A stretch of 64,000 bases of DNA from Linum tenue (GCA_946122785.1 CAMGYJ010000011.1:37412513-37476512), one strand, 5' to 3'. Positions 46,585 through 57,001 are shown, counted from the stretch's first letter. Translations and numbers: made by a program. The notes: generated from the letters alone by a model not told the origin.

Positions 46585-47085
46585 TTAATCTTTAACGGCT
46601 CTCTCGTTTTAAGTCGATTTTTTTTTTGCACAGATAAATCAGATTAAATATGCTCTTCAAAATGACATCCACTTTGATATATTTTTAGTACAAAAAAATT
46701 GAATAATTTTTTACCAGTCATTACCATATGGTATGCTCCAATTTAATACCATATGGTAAGAAAACGTACCATGATGGTATGAACATACCAATATGGTAAG
46801 AAGGTTGAATACATGATAGTAGGAGTATATTAACTGTCTTACGACTTTCATCATTGTTTACTACAAATTACCACAAGTTACCAATCACATACTATAGTGG
46901 TAAAGTATGGTAATTTTTTATCCAGAATTCACCCAAAAATTTATAGATCCAATAGATTATGGTGAACTCGTTCCTTCTAAGCATATGTTTTCAAAAACGA
47001 CTTTAAAACGAAGAAGTTACCATATGATAGTAGTTGGTAAAAAAAATTTCTCGAAATATATTGAAAGTTGATCTCATTTTGTAGA
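46585..47085. repeat. AT-rich inverted-repeat element with ACCATATGGTA words
   Basis: CTCGTTTTAAGTCGATTTT (46603) and TTCAAAATGACATCCACTTT pair with the complement of AAAAACGACTTTAAAACGA (46993) and AAAGTTGATCTCATTTTGTA (47065), in inverted order. The middle repeats ACCATATGGTA-like words. Its borders are vague. It may be a relative of the neighbouring fold-back elements. Confidence 0.4.
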
Positions 47086-48170
47086 GCACAACTCTAAAAG
47101 TAGCTATAAAATATCAATTTTTTTATTATTTTAATTGGTAACATTAGTAAATGCATTATCCTAAATCCTAACCCTTCAATTTTGAACTTTAGCCCTAAAC
47201 CCCAATTCATGAGCCCTAACCCTCAATCCATAAAATCCTTCAAATTAATCTAAATTTTGAATAATTTTTGTGTTAATTCATAGGAATTCTTGTCCATTAT
47301 ACCATACATGATGATTAACATTGTTGTGATATGAATCCCCCGCTCAGAATTATAATTATGATGCGAGTGCATTGAATGCACCAAAAAAGTGAGTGTAGCG
47401 AAGACGAAACCTATATTTCATATATATATATATATATATATGGTGGCGTATTCGGTGCACCCACTTTTTCGGGTGCACTTAGTGCACCCGCCTCATAATT
47501 GTCATTTTGATCATGCGATTCATGTCAAAATGGTATCAATTGTTGCTTATGATATTATGAACAAGAAGCACATGAATTTGAAAAAAATTCATTCAACATT
47601 TACTTTAATTTGAAGGATTTAGGATTTAGGGATTTAGGGTTAGGGTTTAGGTTTACCATTTGGGATTTTGGGTTGAGATTCAAAATTGAAGGTTAAGGGG
47701 TTAGGGTAATGGATTGATTTGTTATGATTCTATGTCATATCATTTATATATATGGTGGCTACTTCAGCGCACTCACTTTTTTGGGTGCACTCTAAAAGTG
47801 TCTATAATACATCAAATTTTGAACTTTAATTAGTACTCTCAATATAATATGATGATATGACATAGAATCATAACAAACCAATCCATTACCCTAACCCCTT
47901 AACCTTCAATTTTTAATCCCAACCCAAAATCCCAAATTGTAAACCTAAACCCTAACCCTAAATCCCTAAATCATAAATCCTTCAAATTAAAGTAAATTTT
48001 GAATGAATTTTTTTTCAAATTCATGTGCTTCTTGTTCATAATATCATAAGCAACAATTGATACGGTTTTGACATGAATTGCATGGTCAGAATGACAATTA
48101 TGAGGCGGGTGCACTGAGTGCACCCGAAAAAGTGGGTGCACCGAATACGCCACCATATATATATATATAT
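47085..48170. mobile_element. Fold-back element cluster in (TA)n tracts
   Basis: Arms of about 300 bp lie in alternating direction: minus-type 47085-47418 (diverged), plus-type 47441-47744, a short plus-type end 47757-47800, minus-type 47850-48155. The plus-type arm starts GGTGGCGTATTCGGTGCACC and its inverted partner ends with the complement (GGTGCACCGAATACGCCACC). (TA)n tracts lie at 47418-47441, 47745-47756 and 48154-48170, exactly at the arm ends. The arms contain degenerate TTTAGGG-type telomere-like repeats. No transposase. The open frames 47389-47613 (+) and 48156-47971 (-) are the same arm read twice and not genes. Confidence 0.8.
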
Positions 48171-48566
48171 GGTTCAGGCTAGCGTACGCCTGGGCGTACG
48201 TTAGACTACCGTACGCCCGTTTGAGTTTTGCTATTTAGATCAAGAATTAACCGGAGTTTTGGGCATGATACTATACCCTAACCACTAATGGATAAACCCC
48301 AGTCCCTAGTTTTCTAACCCAAATCATGAGATTCGTTTAATCTTAAAATGAAAATCTACAATAATTTCGACGAATCAGAACCGTTGATTTTCATTTCAAG
48401 ATTAAATGAATATTATTATTTGGATTAGTGAATTGCAGACTGGGGTTCACTCATTAGGGGTTAGGGTATAGTATCGTGCCCCAAACTCCGGTTAATTTAC
48501 TGTCTAAATAGCAAAACTCAACGGGCGTACTGTAGGCTAGGGTACGTCCGGGCATACGCTAGCCTT

Positions 48567-48602
<36 letters not shown>
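48171..48602. mobile_element. Second fold-back element, arms of about 190 bp, between (TA)n tracts
   Basis: The left arm starts GGTTCAGGCTAGCGTACGCC; the right arm, on the other strand, starts GGCAAAGGCTAGCGTATGCC. The arms stay similar inward to about 48358 and 48382 (shared GAGTTTTGCTATTTAGA, TTAACCGGAGTTT, GATACTATACCCTAACC), leaving almost no loop. (TA)n lies on both sides (48155-48170 and 48571-48602). No coding content. Confidence 0.85.
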
Positions 48603-48604
<2 letters not shown>

Positions 48605-48764
48605 CATTATGGTAAAGAAGAAAGTGTTTATTATGCATGTGTATATTTTATGGCTTGGGTTAGGGTACAAATTCATATAGTTTGTAGTACTACAAAATCA
48701 TAACGGATGACCGAGATTGGGAGGTAAGCGAACTAATGATCATCTTTGTAGAGGGGTAACCGGG

Positions 48765-49115
48765 TAAGAGCATCCACATTGGTATTGCATTCTCAATTGC
48801 AAAATGACATGACATAGGTGTTTGCAATTGCAAAACCAATTGCATTGATGTGGCTGCCAATTGCATATTTGCAAGCTTGCAACAAATGCAATTCCATATG
48901 CAAGTCAAAAAAGCCTAAAAAATGGGAATTTTTTACTTAATTTTCTTAATTTTCTATAATTTATACATAATATTTAACTACATTTGCAATTACAAGTTAA
49001 TTGCATTGATGTAGGTGAATGAAATGAATGTGATGTGGATTGCTAAAGATTTGAGTTAACAATAAAAAACACAAATACAATTCCTTTTGCAATTGCATTG
49101 ATGGAGATGCTCTAA
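48765..49115. mobile_element. PIF/Harbinger-type MITE, TSD TAA, GAGCATC ends
   Basis: The element covers 48768-49112 (345 bp). It starts GAGCATCCACATTGG and ends TGATGGAGATGCTC, inverted repeats of about 14 bases with mismatches, flanked by TAA (48765-48767, 49113-49115). The interior repeats TTGCAATTGCA words. The minus open frame at 48908-48690 is chance. Confidence 0.8.
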
Positions 49116-49428
49116 GGAGGAAAAGTAGGTATTTAGGAAGAGAGCTTACCGGAATTTGGGGATGGCTTAAATTTCCATGTGTGCTGTTAAAATATTTTTT
49201 TAATCTCCTACAAAAATTCAACGAACTATAACTCATTCGTCATCAGATTAAAAAAATTTGCATAGAAATATTAGATTTTTTGTGCTCTACATAATGATAT
49301 CAATATTAATATTTTTTTGAATCCTTTTAAGGATAATTTTACCACTTTCATTTAACAATATTATCATTCATAATGGTATGATATCATAGTGGTATGATGA
49401 TGATGATATAATATTAATATGATAGTGA

Positions 49429-49618
49429 TATGATGCCTTATGTTTGTCAAAATAATTTGATGACATCATATCACTATTACGATGTTGGTATGCTGTCTCA
49501 TGTTTGACAAAATAATTTGAGGACATGATATGACAGTGATATAATGTTGGTATGAAGAATTATGTTTGAGAAAATAATTTGATGATATTATATCACTGTC
49601 ATATCGTGATATCATAAT
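49429..49618. repeat. Minisatellite, three units of about 61 bp
   Basis: Units start TATGATGCCTTATGTTTGTC (49429), TATGCTGTCTCATGTTTGAC (49489) and TATGAAGAATTATGTTTGAG (49551). Each continues with AAAATAATTTGA(T/G)GA and alternating ATATCA/TGATAT words. It is AT-rich and non-coding. Confidence 0.8.
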
Positions 49619-49784
49619 GATAATATCATGATTATGATAGTCGTATCATGTGCATTTCTTACTTTAGTGGCAAGATCATTGTATGACTGATATGATATTG
49701 ATAATACTACAACCAACAAATGTTTTGAAGAGCTAATTTTTTCTTTGCTCAAACTATAACAAAATGGAATGATTGTGTATATAT

Positions 49785-50615
49785 TAATTAGAACTTTGCT
49801 ACGGTGACATGCATGTCACCGTAACTTGCATTTTTAGGTCGACCTTATATAGGATTAGGTCGACCTAATCTTCACTTTTAGCTCGACCTTATATAGGATT
49901 AGGTCGACCTAATATGCCGTTTCAGTTTTGTGAGGTTCAACGACGCAGTTGACCTTTTATAGAAAATGGCCGACCTCTTTGGGAAGCAATGTGGGTGGTT
50001 CTTTAGCTCGTACAAATTACGTTTTAAACTAACAAATCAGTCATAAATAATGATAACAAGGACTCATAACTTTATAACATAACAACTAAACAAACCAACA
50101 AGAAATACAATAAAACACAAATCATAATTGTTCACGCATAACTAAAATCTAAAACAACATAATATCAATCCACAATCGTTTTTAACACTTAACAATAAAA
50201 ACACACAATCTAAAAACGTCGAGTTCCTACTCCTGTCCCCTCTCTCCCTCATCCACATTTTCTTCTTGGTGTTGCTAGCATTGTGGTAGTCGGAAGTTAC
50301 GATGACATGCATGTATCTTCCACTGAAAGATCGAAACTCATCTCGCATCTCATTCACGGTCACCTACGGTGTGCTCATCTGGATGGTCATTTGCCCCATG
50401 TAGTCGTACATGTCAGTCATCTAGGTGGAAATCTGGCCCATGTAGTCGTACATGCCATCCATGCGCTTCCCCAAAGGTCGACCATTTGCTATAAAAGGTC
50501 AACTGCTATAAAACCGAAACAACATATTAAGTCGACCTAATCCTATATAAGGTCGACCTAAAAGTGCAAGTTACGGTGACATGCATGTCACCATATGCAT
50601 ATCTTACTAATTAAT
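49785..50615. mobile_element. Long-TIR element with palindromic tips (GGTGACATGCATGTCACC)
   Basis: The two ends are inverted copies over roughly 150 bases. Each carries the perfect 18-bp palindrome GGTGACATGCATGTCACC (49803-49820 and 50575-50592), then GTAACTTGCA, then palindromic AGGTCGACCT words spaced by TATATAGGATT, then AGTTGACCTTTTATAG. The sequence TAATTA occurs just outside both ends (about 49784 and 50612), but the surroundings are themselves palindromic, so the TSD is uncertain. The interior holds a decayed coding piece on the minus strand. Superfamily unknown; the long TIR recalls Mutator-like elements. Confidence 0.75.
50142..50472 (-). pseudogene. Decayed coding piece inside the long-TIR element
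   Basis: The minus strand keeps one frame for about 95 codons with two TAG stops (near 50430 and 50370). It contains the block MYDYMGQ twice, 17 codons apart, then VNEMRDEFRSFSGRYMHV and KKKMWMRERGDRSRNS. The composition is protein-like. I do not recognise the family; a captured host exon or a remnant of the autonomous parent's accessory protein are both possible. Confidence 0.4.
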
Positions 50616-50984
50616 GCATCATTTATATTCTAAATTTTTAAATTCCGAGATGAAGGAGATATGATCCGATTAAAAAAATAGAAAATTAGAAAAAAGTATC
50701 TTCTCTCTTCTCTGGATCCGTGTCATTAAAAAGAAAAAGAAAAAGTAGAGGATGCGAAATTACCAATCCGCCTCTCTTGATTTATTTTTTGTTGAGAATT
50801 ATTTTAGACTCAGATATAACTAAAATACTCAGTCTATATTGAATTTTGTAGTAGATGATTTTATACCTGTAATTTCCTATTTTATATGAACTTTTCCATG
50901 CATAAATACTCTCACATGCATATTTGCTAAATCATAAATAATATCATTGCATAATACTTTTTTAGCAGTAAGGTTATTTGAATG

Positions 50985-51235
50985 ACTTTTTTGGTAGGAA
51001 GACAGACGCCATTAGCTTGTATTAATCAAACGTTCATGGGTAATCCCCATTACATCAAAAGAAAGTCAGTAACTAAGCCCCGAATAATAAACATCAAACA
51101 GATGGGCTCCAAAATGAGGCCATGGGCTTTCTTAGCTACTTAATTATGCTTGGGTAAGTTGCCCTACTCTTCCCTATTAGCCTGCAACTGAGCCAAACGC
51201 TAGGCCAGAATTTTAGGGTTATATTAGGTAGCGCT
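50985..51235 (-). repeat. LINE 3'-end-like fragments
   Basis: On the minus strand TGTAATGGGGATTACCCATG... TGATTAATACAAGC (about 51050-50990) resembles the untranslated 3' end of plant LINEs. Blocks 51046-51145 and 51150-51236 recur in inverted sense at 52438-52512 and 52520-52625, but in the same block order. Confidence 0.5.
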
Positions 51236-51299
51236 AACTAGAAGATTAAGGGTAGATGAATGATTTTAGGGTCTTGTATTGGACTAGGCGATCCTACCC

Positions 51300-51650
51300 C
51301 TGCTAAAAAACACCTTCCTAGACGAAGGATAAATTCGGGACTGCCTAGGATGATGCCATGGAGCATTCTCGGCAAATTTTGGTAACTGCTCCATCACAAG
51401 AGTAGAATTAAAGGTTGCTGAGTTTGCACTCTCGATGGCGTGGGATCTAGGCTTCAGGAAAGTGATTCTTTGCTTGGATTCTACCACAGCGATAAGCATC
51501 ATCAAGCACAAGAATGATGTTGAGCATAGACATGGTCGTAGTACACTCGAGTTCAATCGTCTTCTGGCACTTGATTGGGATATACAGATTACCCATGTTT
51601 AGAGAGAATGCAATCAAAGCAGTTAAAATGAGAATTTTACCTAAAATAAA
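51300..51650 (+). pseudogene. LINE RNase H domain relic
   Basis: About 51410-51600 reads AEFALSMAWDLGFRKVILCL, then DSTTAISIIKHKND and DWDIQITHV, then RECN. This is the RNase H-like domain of plant LINE ORF2, without its reverse transcriptase. One stop interrupts the HV-RECN joint. Confidence 0.7.
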
Positions 51651-52430
51651 AAACTGGTAAAATCGAAATCGTAAATCGAATCGTAGAATCATTGGATTTT
51701 AAGTATCATATTGAAATTAACATATGATAATATTAATAAGGTAACTAATTAATAACACAAAGACTTATAACATTTAAAGTGATAATTTTCAAGATTAATG
51801 TTCCAAAATCATCATTTTAATTGTTATTTAATGTGTAACTCAAAATAATTTATGAGGAAGGTATAGAGCTCATGGGGTTTGGCTCTTGTTTTTCATGTTG
51901 TGTCTAGGTAGTTTAACTCAAAGTAGTATTCCTACATCGTCTACTAAGCATGATTTAAAACTAAGAATAATTGAAATCCAATAAAATAATTAATGTCATT
52001 GGATTGGTACAAATATATTCATTAATAAAATAATTTGTTAATATTGATGTTAATTCTTACGCACTAACAATATTCTGACAATTGTTTTACCGATGATTTA
52101 AACAAGGAGAAGGGAAAGGGGTTGACCGAACCCTAATTAATTTTTTTCTTCTCTTCAAATTAATGTTCTTTTAATAGGAAAAATATATAAGAAAATTCCC
52201 GTCATTTCTCTTTCCACCGAAACAGTTCTGCTTCTTTTGAATTGGCTCAAGCTCCCTATTTTGTTCACATAGGATCAAAATCCCGATTTTGGTACGATTT
52301 AACGATTTTAATCCCGATTTTGAATGATTTTAAGGTCCATCGATTTTATAGTAAAATCAGGATCAGAATCCCTAAGTAAAATCCTACGATTTTACGATCA
52401 AAATCCCGATTTTGACCAACAATACAACTG
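51651..52430. other. AT-rich stretch with AAAATCG/CGATTTT words in inverted sense
   Basis: GGTAAAATCGAAATCGTAAA (51656) and, inverted, GTAAAATCCTACGATTTTAC (52376) suggest the ends of a non-autonomous DNA element, but no TSD could be fixed. No gene. Confidence 0.35.
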
Positions 52431-52640
52431 ACTTTTTAGCTAGGAAAGCCCATGACCTCATTTTGGAGCCCATCTGTTTGATGTTTATTATTCGGGGCTT
52501 AGCTACTGACTTTTTTTTTAGCGCTACCCAGTATAACCCTAAAATCCCGACATAGCGTTTGGCTCAGTTGCATGCTAATAGGGAAGAGTAGGGAGACTTA
52601 CCCAATTATAATTAAGCATACATGAAGCATAACATCACTA
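52431..52640. repeat. Inverted and rearranged copy of 51046-51236
   Basis: Contains AGCCCATCTGTTTGATGTTT and TAGCGTTTGGCTCAGTTGCA, the complements of blocks at 51080 and 51190. The two blocks are each inverted but keep their left-right order, so a simple inversion does not explain the pair. Confidence 0.65.
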
Positions 52641-53072
52641 GAACAAACATATCCATTGATAAATCGTAACATAAATTATTCATATACATTATAAACCTAA
52701 TATAGGGTGGGGTTTTTAACCCCTAGTACCTTGGGAGATTACTCCATGAAGGGAGGAAGAAAAGACATACAAAGAGAGGAAGAAATCATGAAGAAAGGGT
52801 CTTCAATTGATGGAAGTCCTCCTCCAAAGCTCTCCTCCACTTCTTGTCTAAGCTTATAATTCTCTCTCTAATATCTCTCTAGAATAAAAAAAACTACCAA
52901 ATTCTCAAAAGCCAGCTTCTCAGGGGGAGGCCCTTATTTATTGAATTATGAGATTTCGGGAAAGTTCACTATTGTAGTGTCAATGTTTGAGGGCAAGAAC
53001 TTGAGCAGGAGGCCGCAATCTTTAACCGCCGCCGTTTTGCTTTTCGTCTCTACGGATCGGGAAATAGGAGGA
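52641..53072. other. Unassigned repeat-like stretch left of the copia relic
   Basis: Includes CT- and AG-rich blocks (GAAGGGAGGAAGAAAAGAC; TCTCTCTCTAATATCTCTCTAG). Possibly LTR or leader sequence of a retroelement. No gene is recognised. Confidence 0.35.
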
Positions 53073-54239
53073 TTTGACAATGCAAGAAAACGAAAGCACA
53101 CACACGACACACGATTTACTTGGTTCACTAACACAATGTGTGTTAGCTAGTCCACAGGCAGGAGAGAGCCAGTTTCACTATACTTCGAGGAGAGAGCCAG
53201 TTTCAAAATACACCGCGGGCCCCTGTGATTTCCAGTCGTACTCTGTATTCCGCCTATGCAGAAGAACGAGCCACAACGGTCTGTTTCTTGGTTCGCAAAG
53301 AAACTAGAGAATCACCCAGCATAATCTAGCATCCAGTAGTAGAAACGACGAGTGAGAGGAAAATCCCCCCAGTCAGCATCGCAGAAAACACGTAACTCAA
53401 GAGGAGTTGTGGTAGAAAAGAAAAGGTCGCGTCCCGGGGAGGACTTGAGATACCAAAGAACACGGATAGCAGCCTCCTCGTGTGCTTTAGTGGGAATCTG
53501 CATAGCTTGACTGAGAATATTAAGAGCAAAGGTGATGTCGGGGTGAGTGACTATGAGATATAACAAACGGCAAACAAGTAGGCGATAGGCCGCGGATTAG
53601 TAGAAGGCGGCGACAGAAGATGAGCAAGCTGGTGTTGCTCCTCAATTGGTTAGAACAAGGTTTGGCAGCCTCCAAACCAGCATCGGCAAGGAAGTCCAAC
53701 ACATACTTCCTCTGGTTAATGATGATACCGCAAGGAGAGTGAGCCACTTCAATCCCCAAAAAATATTTGAGTGTGCCGAGATCCTTGATGGTAAACTGTG
53801 TATGAAGAGATTCCTTGACACGAGAGTTAAAACCCAAATCAGTCCCCGAACAAGATCACATCATCAACATATAAAGAGCAACAACGAAGACCTCCCCACG
53901 CTGATAAGTGAACAGAGCATGATCAGCCGGACTTTGCACAAAACCAAGTGCCAAGAGTGCCTGGGTGAATTTCTGGTACCAATTCATGGATGGATGACGC
54001 AGTACATAAATAGACTTGTTAAGTTTGCAAACTCGAGTGTCACCAGGCTTTGCAAAGCCCTAAAGAACCTCCATATACACCTCCTCCTCAAGATCCCCAT
54101 GAAGAAAACATTATTAACATCCAACTGGTGGATGTGCCCGCCACGAGTAACAGCCACAACAAGTAGACATTGCACACTCACTAATTTAGCAACAGGAGTG
54201 AAAGTGTCATGATAATCGACTCCTTCAATCTGCGTATAG
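53073..54239 (-). pseudogene. Ty1/copia reverse transcriptase-RNase H relic, interrupted by the gypsy element
   Basis: The minus strand reads [20 protein letters not shown] at the right edge (54235 on), QLDVNNVFF (about 54125), [13 protein letters not shown] region (about 54000), LHTQFTIKDLGTLKYFLGIE (about 53800-53740), THPDITFALNILSQAMQIP (53545-53490), RDLFFS and FCDADWGDF (about 53390-53360), then KKQTV and RSSA-AEYR near 53290-53250. Stops and frameshifts are frequent. At about 53250 the frame jumps into LTR-like sequence (TTGGTTCACTAACACAATGTG at about 53120). The upstream half of pol is absent because the gypsy LTR begins at 54240; it should lie beyond the right end of that element. 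Confidence 0.85.
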
Positions 54240-54283
54240 TGTAACACCCTACCCTGTACGTATTACCTAATCATATTGTTCAT

Positions 54284-54336
54284 ACAGGTGTAACACCCTG
54301 CGTATAGTGTAACACCCTACCCTGTACGAATTAATC
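54284..54336. repeat. Copied host/LTR junction inside the 3' LTR
   Basis: The sequence CTGCGTATAGTGTAACACCC at about 54298 repeats the host-LTR junction at 54230-54250 together with the first LTR bases (to CCCTGTACG). The sister LTR has ACAATTGCAGCGG at this place instead. It is a local templated insertion. Confidence 0.8.
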
Positions 54337-54637
54337 TAAGGTGTTACATTAATTATCAAAATTTACCCAAATTAAATTTCGACATGAATTACTCGCATAA
54401 TGGGCTAACAGTTCTTCCATCTAATCATGCAAAATAATTCATCTTAATTCATGCATTCATAGACAAACATATATACTCACAACCATACGCATTGGCTTTT
54501 CATAGCCATAGTCACAGTTTCATACTACATAACTGCATACCATACTGATACATGCTATAATCGTCACACTTACATAATTACACAAATATACACATATTAT
54601 CAACTTTCTACACCTGTGGATATCTCACACTACATCA

Positions 54638-55207
54638 GAAGCTAGTAGGGATGACAATATTACCCATACCCGTGGGTATTTTGCTATCCAACCCAATTGG
54701 GTTGGGTATGGAATCCAAATAGATGTTAGATGGGTAGAGATTGATAGGTTTGTATCCATACCCATTTATTTGGGTTGGGTTGGGTTTTTAACATATGGAT
54801 TTGCGTTTGTACCCATACCCAAATGCAAATTACAGTTTGGTACCTAAACTTAATAGTTATACACATTTAGTACCTAAATTAATTTTTTTTGCATATAAGT
54901 CCGCAAAATATCGATGGAAAATTACATTTTAGTACCTAAAATTTTTTGGACTCACATTTTGGTGCCTAAACTTTTCAAGATTTACAAATAGGTCCAATTT
55001 TTGCATCTGTAGTTAAAACATCCTCAAGTAAATGGATATCCATATCTAACCCATACCCATTTAGATAATATCCATATCTAACCCAAACCCATATACAAAC
55101 CAGAGACCCATACACACATCACCCAAACCCTACCCATAATAAATGGGTCTACTTGGGTTTGGTCAAAATTACCCATGGGTGGGTAAATTGCCATCCCTAG
55201 AAGCTAG
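54638..55207. mobile_element. hAT-type MITE in the gypsy LTR, TSD GAAGCTAG
   Basis: The element covers 54646-55199 (554 bp). It starts TAGGGATGACAAT and ends ATTGCCATCCCTA (12 of 13 inverted). Perfect 8-bp repeats GAAGCTAG lie at 54638-54645 and 55200-55207. The sister LTR at 62363-62380 reads CAGAAGCTAGTATGCAC without insertion. The interior has many TACCCAT/ATGGGTA words and TTTAGTACCTAAA, no transposase. Confidence 0.96.
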
Positions 55208-56988
55208 TATGCACATGAAAAACATTTTCAAAACATTTTTACAAAAAGGTGTGTATCACTGGCCTAAATCCCGAGTAGTAGTCCAAGCACAGAATAGTTG
55301 AAGACCATACCTCATCTTGCCTTCAACTCTTGCTCAGCTCCCACCTATACACCTATCTACTGCTGCTGATGATGATGATCTGCTTACACATGGCATAAGC
55401 ATAGAAAAAGGATAAAGGTGGTCAGCTCATAGTTGAGTGAGATAATCATAGCATCGTGAGTTCATAACAGAGCATACCCCTACCATACATCTAGCAAACA
55501 AGCCACAGCACTAGGATCAGACCTCAGCCATCTTATCGTGTTTTAATCATACGCGCCTGGCTACTCCCATGTTAATTATTCTCCTGGGAATACGGACCAA
55601 ACATCTCATGGATGTGGTCATATATCAGACCAACCACTCTGGGTGTGGTCATATCGGACTCGACACCACTCTGGGTGTGGTCATATCTCATGATGAATCA
55701 ACGGCCAACACCACATCAGGGGTGTGACATAACATATCATAACGGAGTAATAGCATGGGGAGCCCTAATTACTATATAATTGACCATGAGACCAAATCAC
55801 TCTTATTTGGTAATCTTATACATGATCCATATCCCATCTTGCTTAATCATAATTCGATACTTGCACATGTACTTGACCTGGCGACCATTGGCTCAACATA
55901 GGTAAATTAGGAGTCGTATAATTACACTTCCTCGGGATAAACCCTCGTGCTAGTCATCCTCCTTAAACATCATAATATCATCAGGGAATATATATTTTCC
56001 CACCTGTGCATCCAAATACAACAATCACGAAAAGTCATACCCAATCACCTTCTCGAACCATCATAAAGCATATTAACAGTCAAGCCCACAATTTGAAACA
56101 TATACACAATCATCAACATAAACAAGGTCCAAATTGACAATCCAAGGTTCATCATATAGCAGAAAAGTCCATACACCCCTAATCATGCCATTCTAGTTCA
56201 CCTAGGTCAATTCTAAGCATCAATATAATTATCGTGATACGACAAACCCGGTATGCCGTGCTAATCCCTCACCAGTTCTGGTCGTTCAAACACCGGTTTT
56301 AGCCTCACGAACTAAACTCACTTTTCTCAAAAAAAACTCGGAATCAAAATCCGAGATTTTCCTAATATCCCCTGCAGTATCCCCGTCCATGTTAGTTCTA
56401 GGCTCCGGATCAAATTCTCGATAAAAACACATCAAACTCTGGCCGGAGCTAAATTCAGCGATTTGGACCCTGACCTAAATAACTGTCAAAATTCATGGAT
56501 AAGAACCAGAGGATTAATTACCTCGCTGCAGGAAGCTCGTATATGAAATTTGGGCTTAATCCGGCTTCCGGAACCTCCGAAACCCTAATTCCTTCGATCG
56601 GAAACTCAAGAAATTCCTGATCCAAAAACTCATTTTAAAGCTCTAAATCGATAAACTACGATGTATAGATGAATTAGGCGTTACTTACGGGATTTTTGGA
56701 CTACTAGAACTCAAGAATTGAGCTTTGGAATATTTCTCCCCGCGTCCCCTGAACTGCTCCACGCTCTGCTCGCTCTCGCTAATGGAAATGAAAAGAAGAT
56801 GACAATGGGGAAAAAGATGGACCGAGTGAATTAAATGGACAGAATATATATATATATATAATTAATACGTATACTTATCCGATCGATCAATAATGTGATT
56901 TTCGCTGAAATACTATCAAATTGTTCGATTTTAAATCGCAAAATTTCTAGCGATCGAAATATGGGTTTTGCCGGAACGGGATGTTACA

Positions 56989-57001
56989 ATTCTCCCCTCC
57001 T
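56989..57001 (-). other. Polypurine tract of the gypsy element
   Basis: On the minus strand AAGGAGGGGAGAAT stands directly before the LTR start TGTAACATCC. Confidence 0.85.

Larger units (their letters stand above)
54240..56988 (-). repeat. 3' LTR of the gypsy element (carries a MITE)
   Basis: 2749 bp; about 2.19 kb without the MITE and its extra TSD. Direct similarity to 62001-63455. It contains about 2.5 units of a 32-bp internal repeat (GTGTGGTCATATCGGACTCG type) at 55611-55690, where the sister LTR has about 3.5 (62826-62935). It lacks about 50 bases present at 62698-62750 in the sister LTR. Confidence 0.9.

Noticed and set aside
47600..47985. True interstitial telomere array
   Set aside because: The TTTAGGG-like units are few, degenerate and part of repeated arms; a chromosome-fusion origin is not supported.
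47389..48156. Paired ORFs on opposite strands (VHPLFRVH... PPHNCH) as a gene family
   Set aside because: They are one inverted-repeat arm read from both ends of the fold-back element.
48690..48908. Minus-strand ORF rich in Cys and Gln
   Set aside because: Lies across a MITE edge and is built from TTGCAATTGCA repeats.
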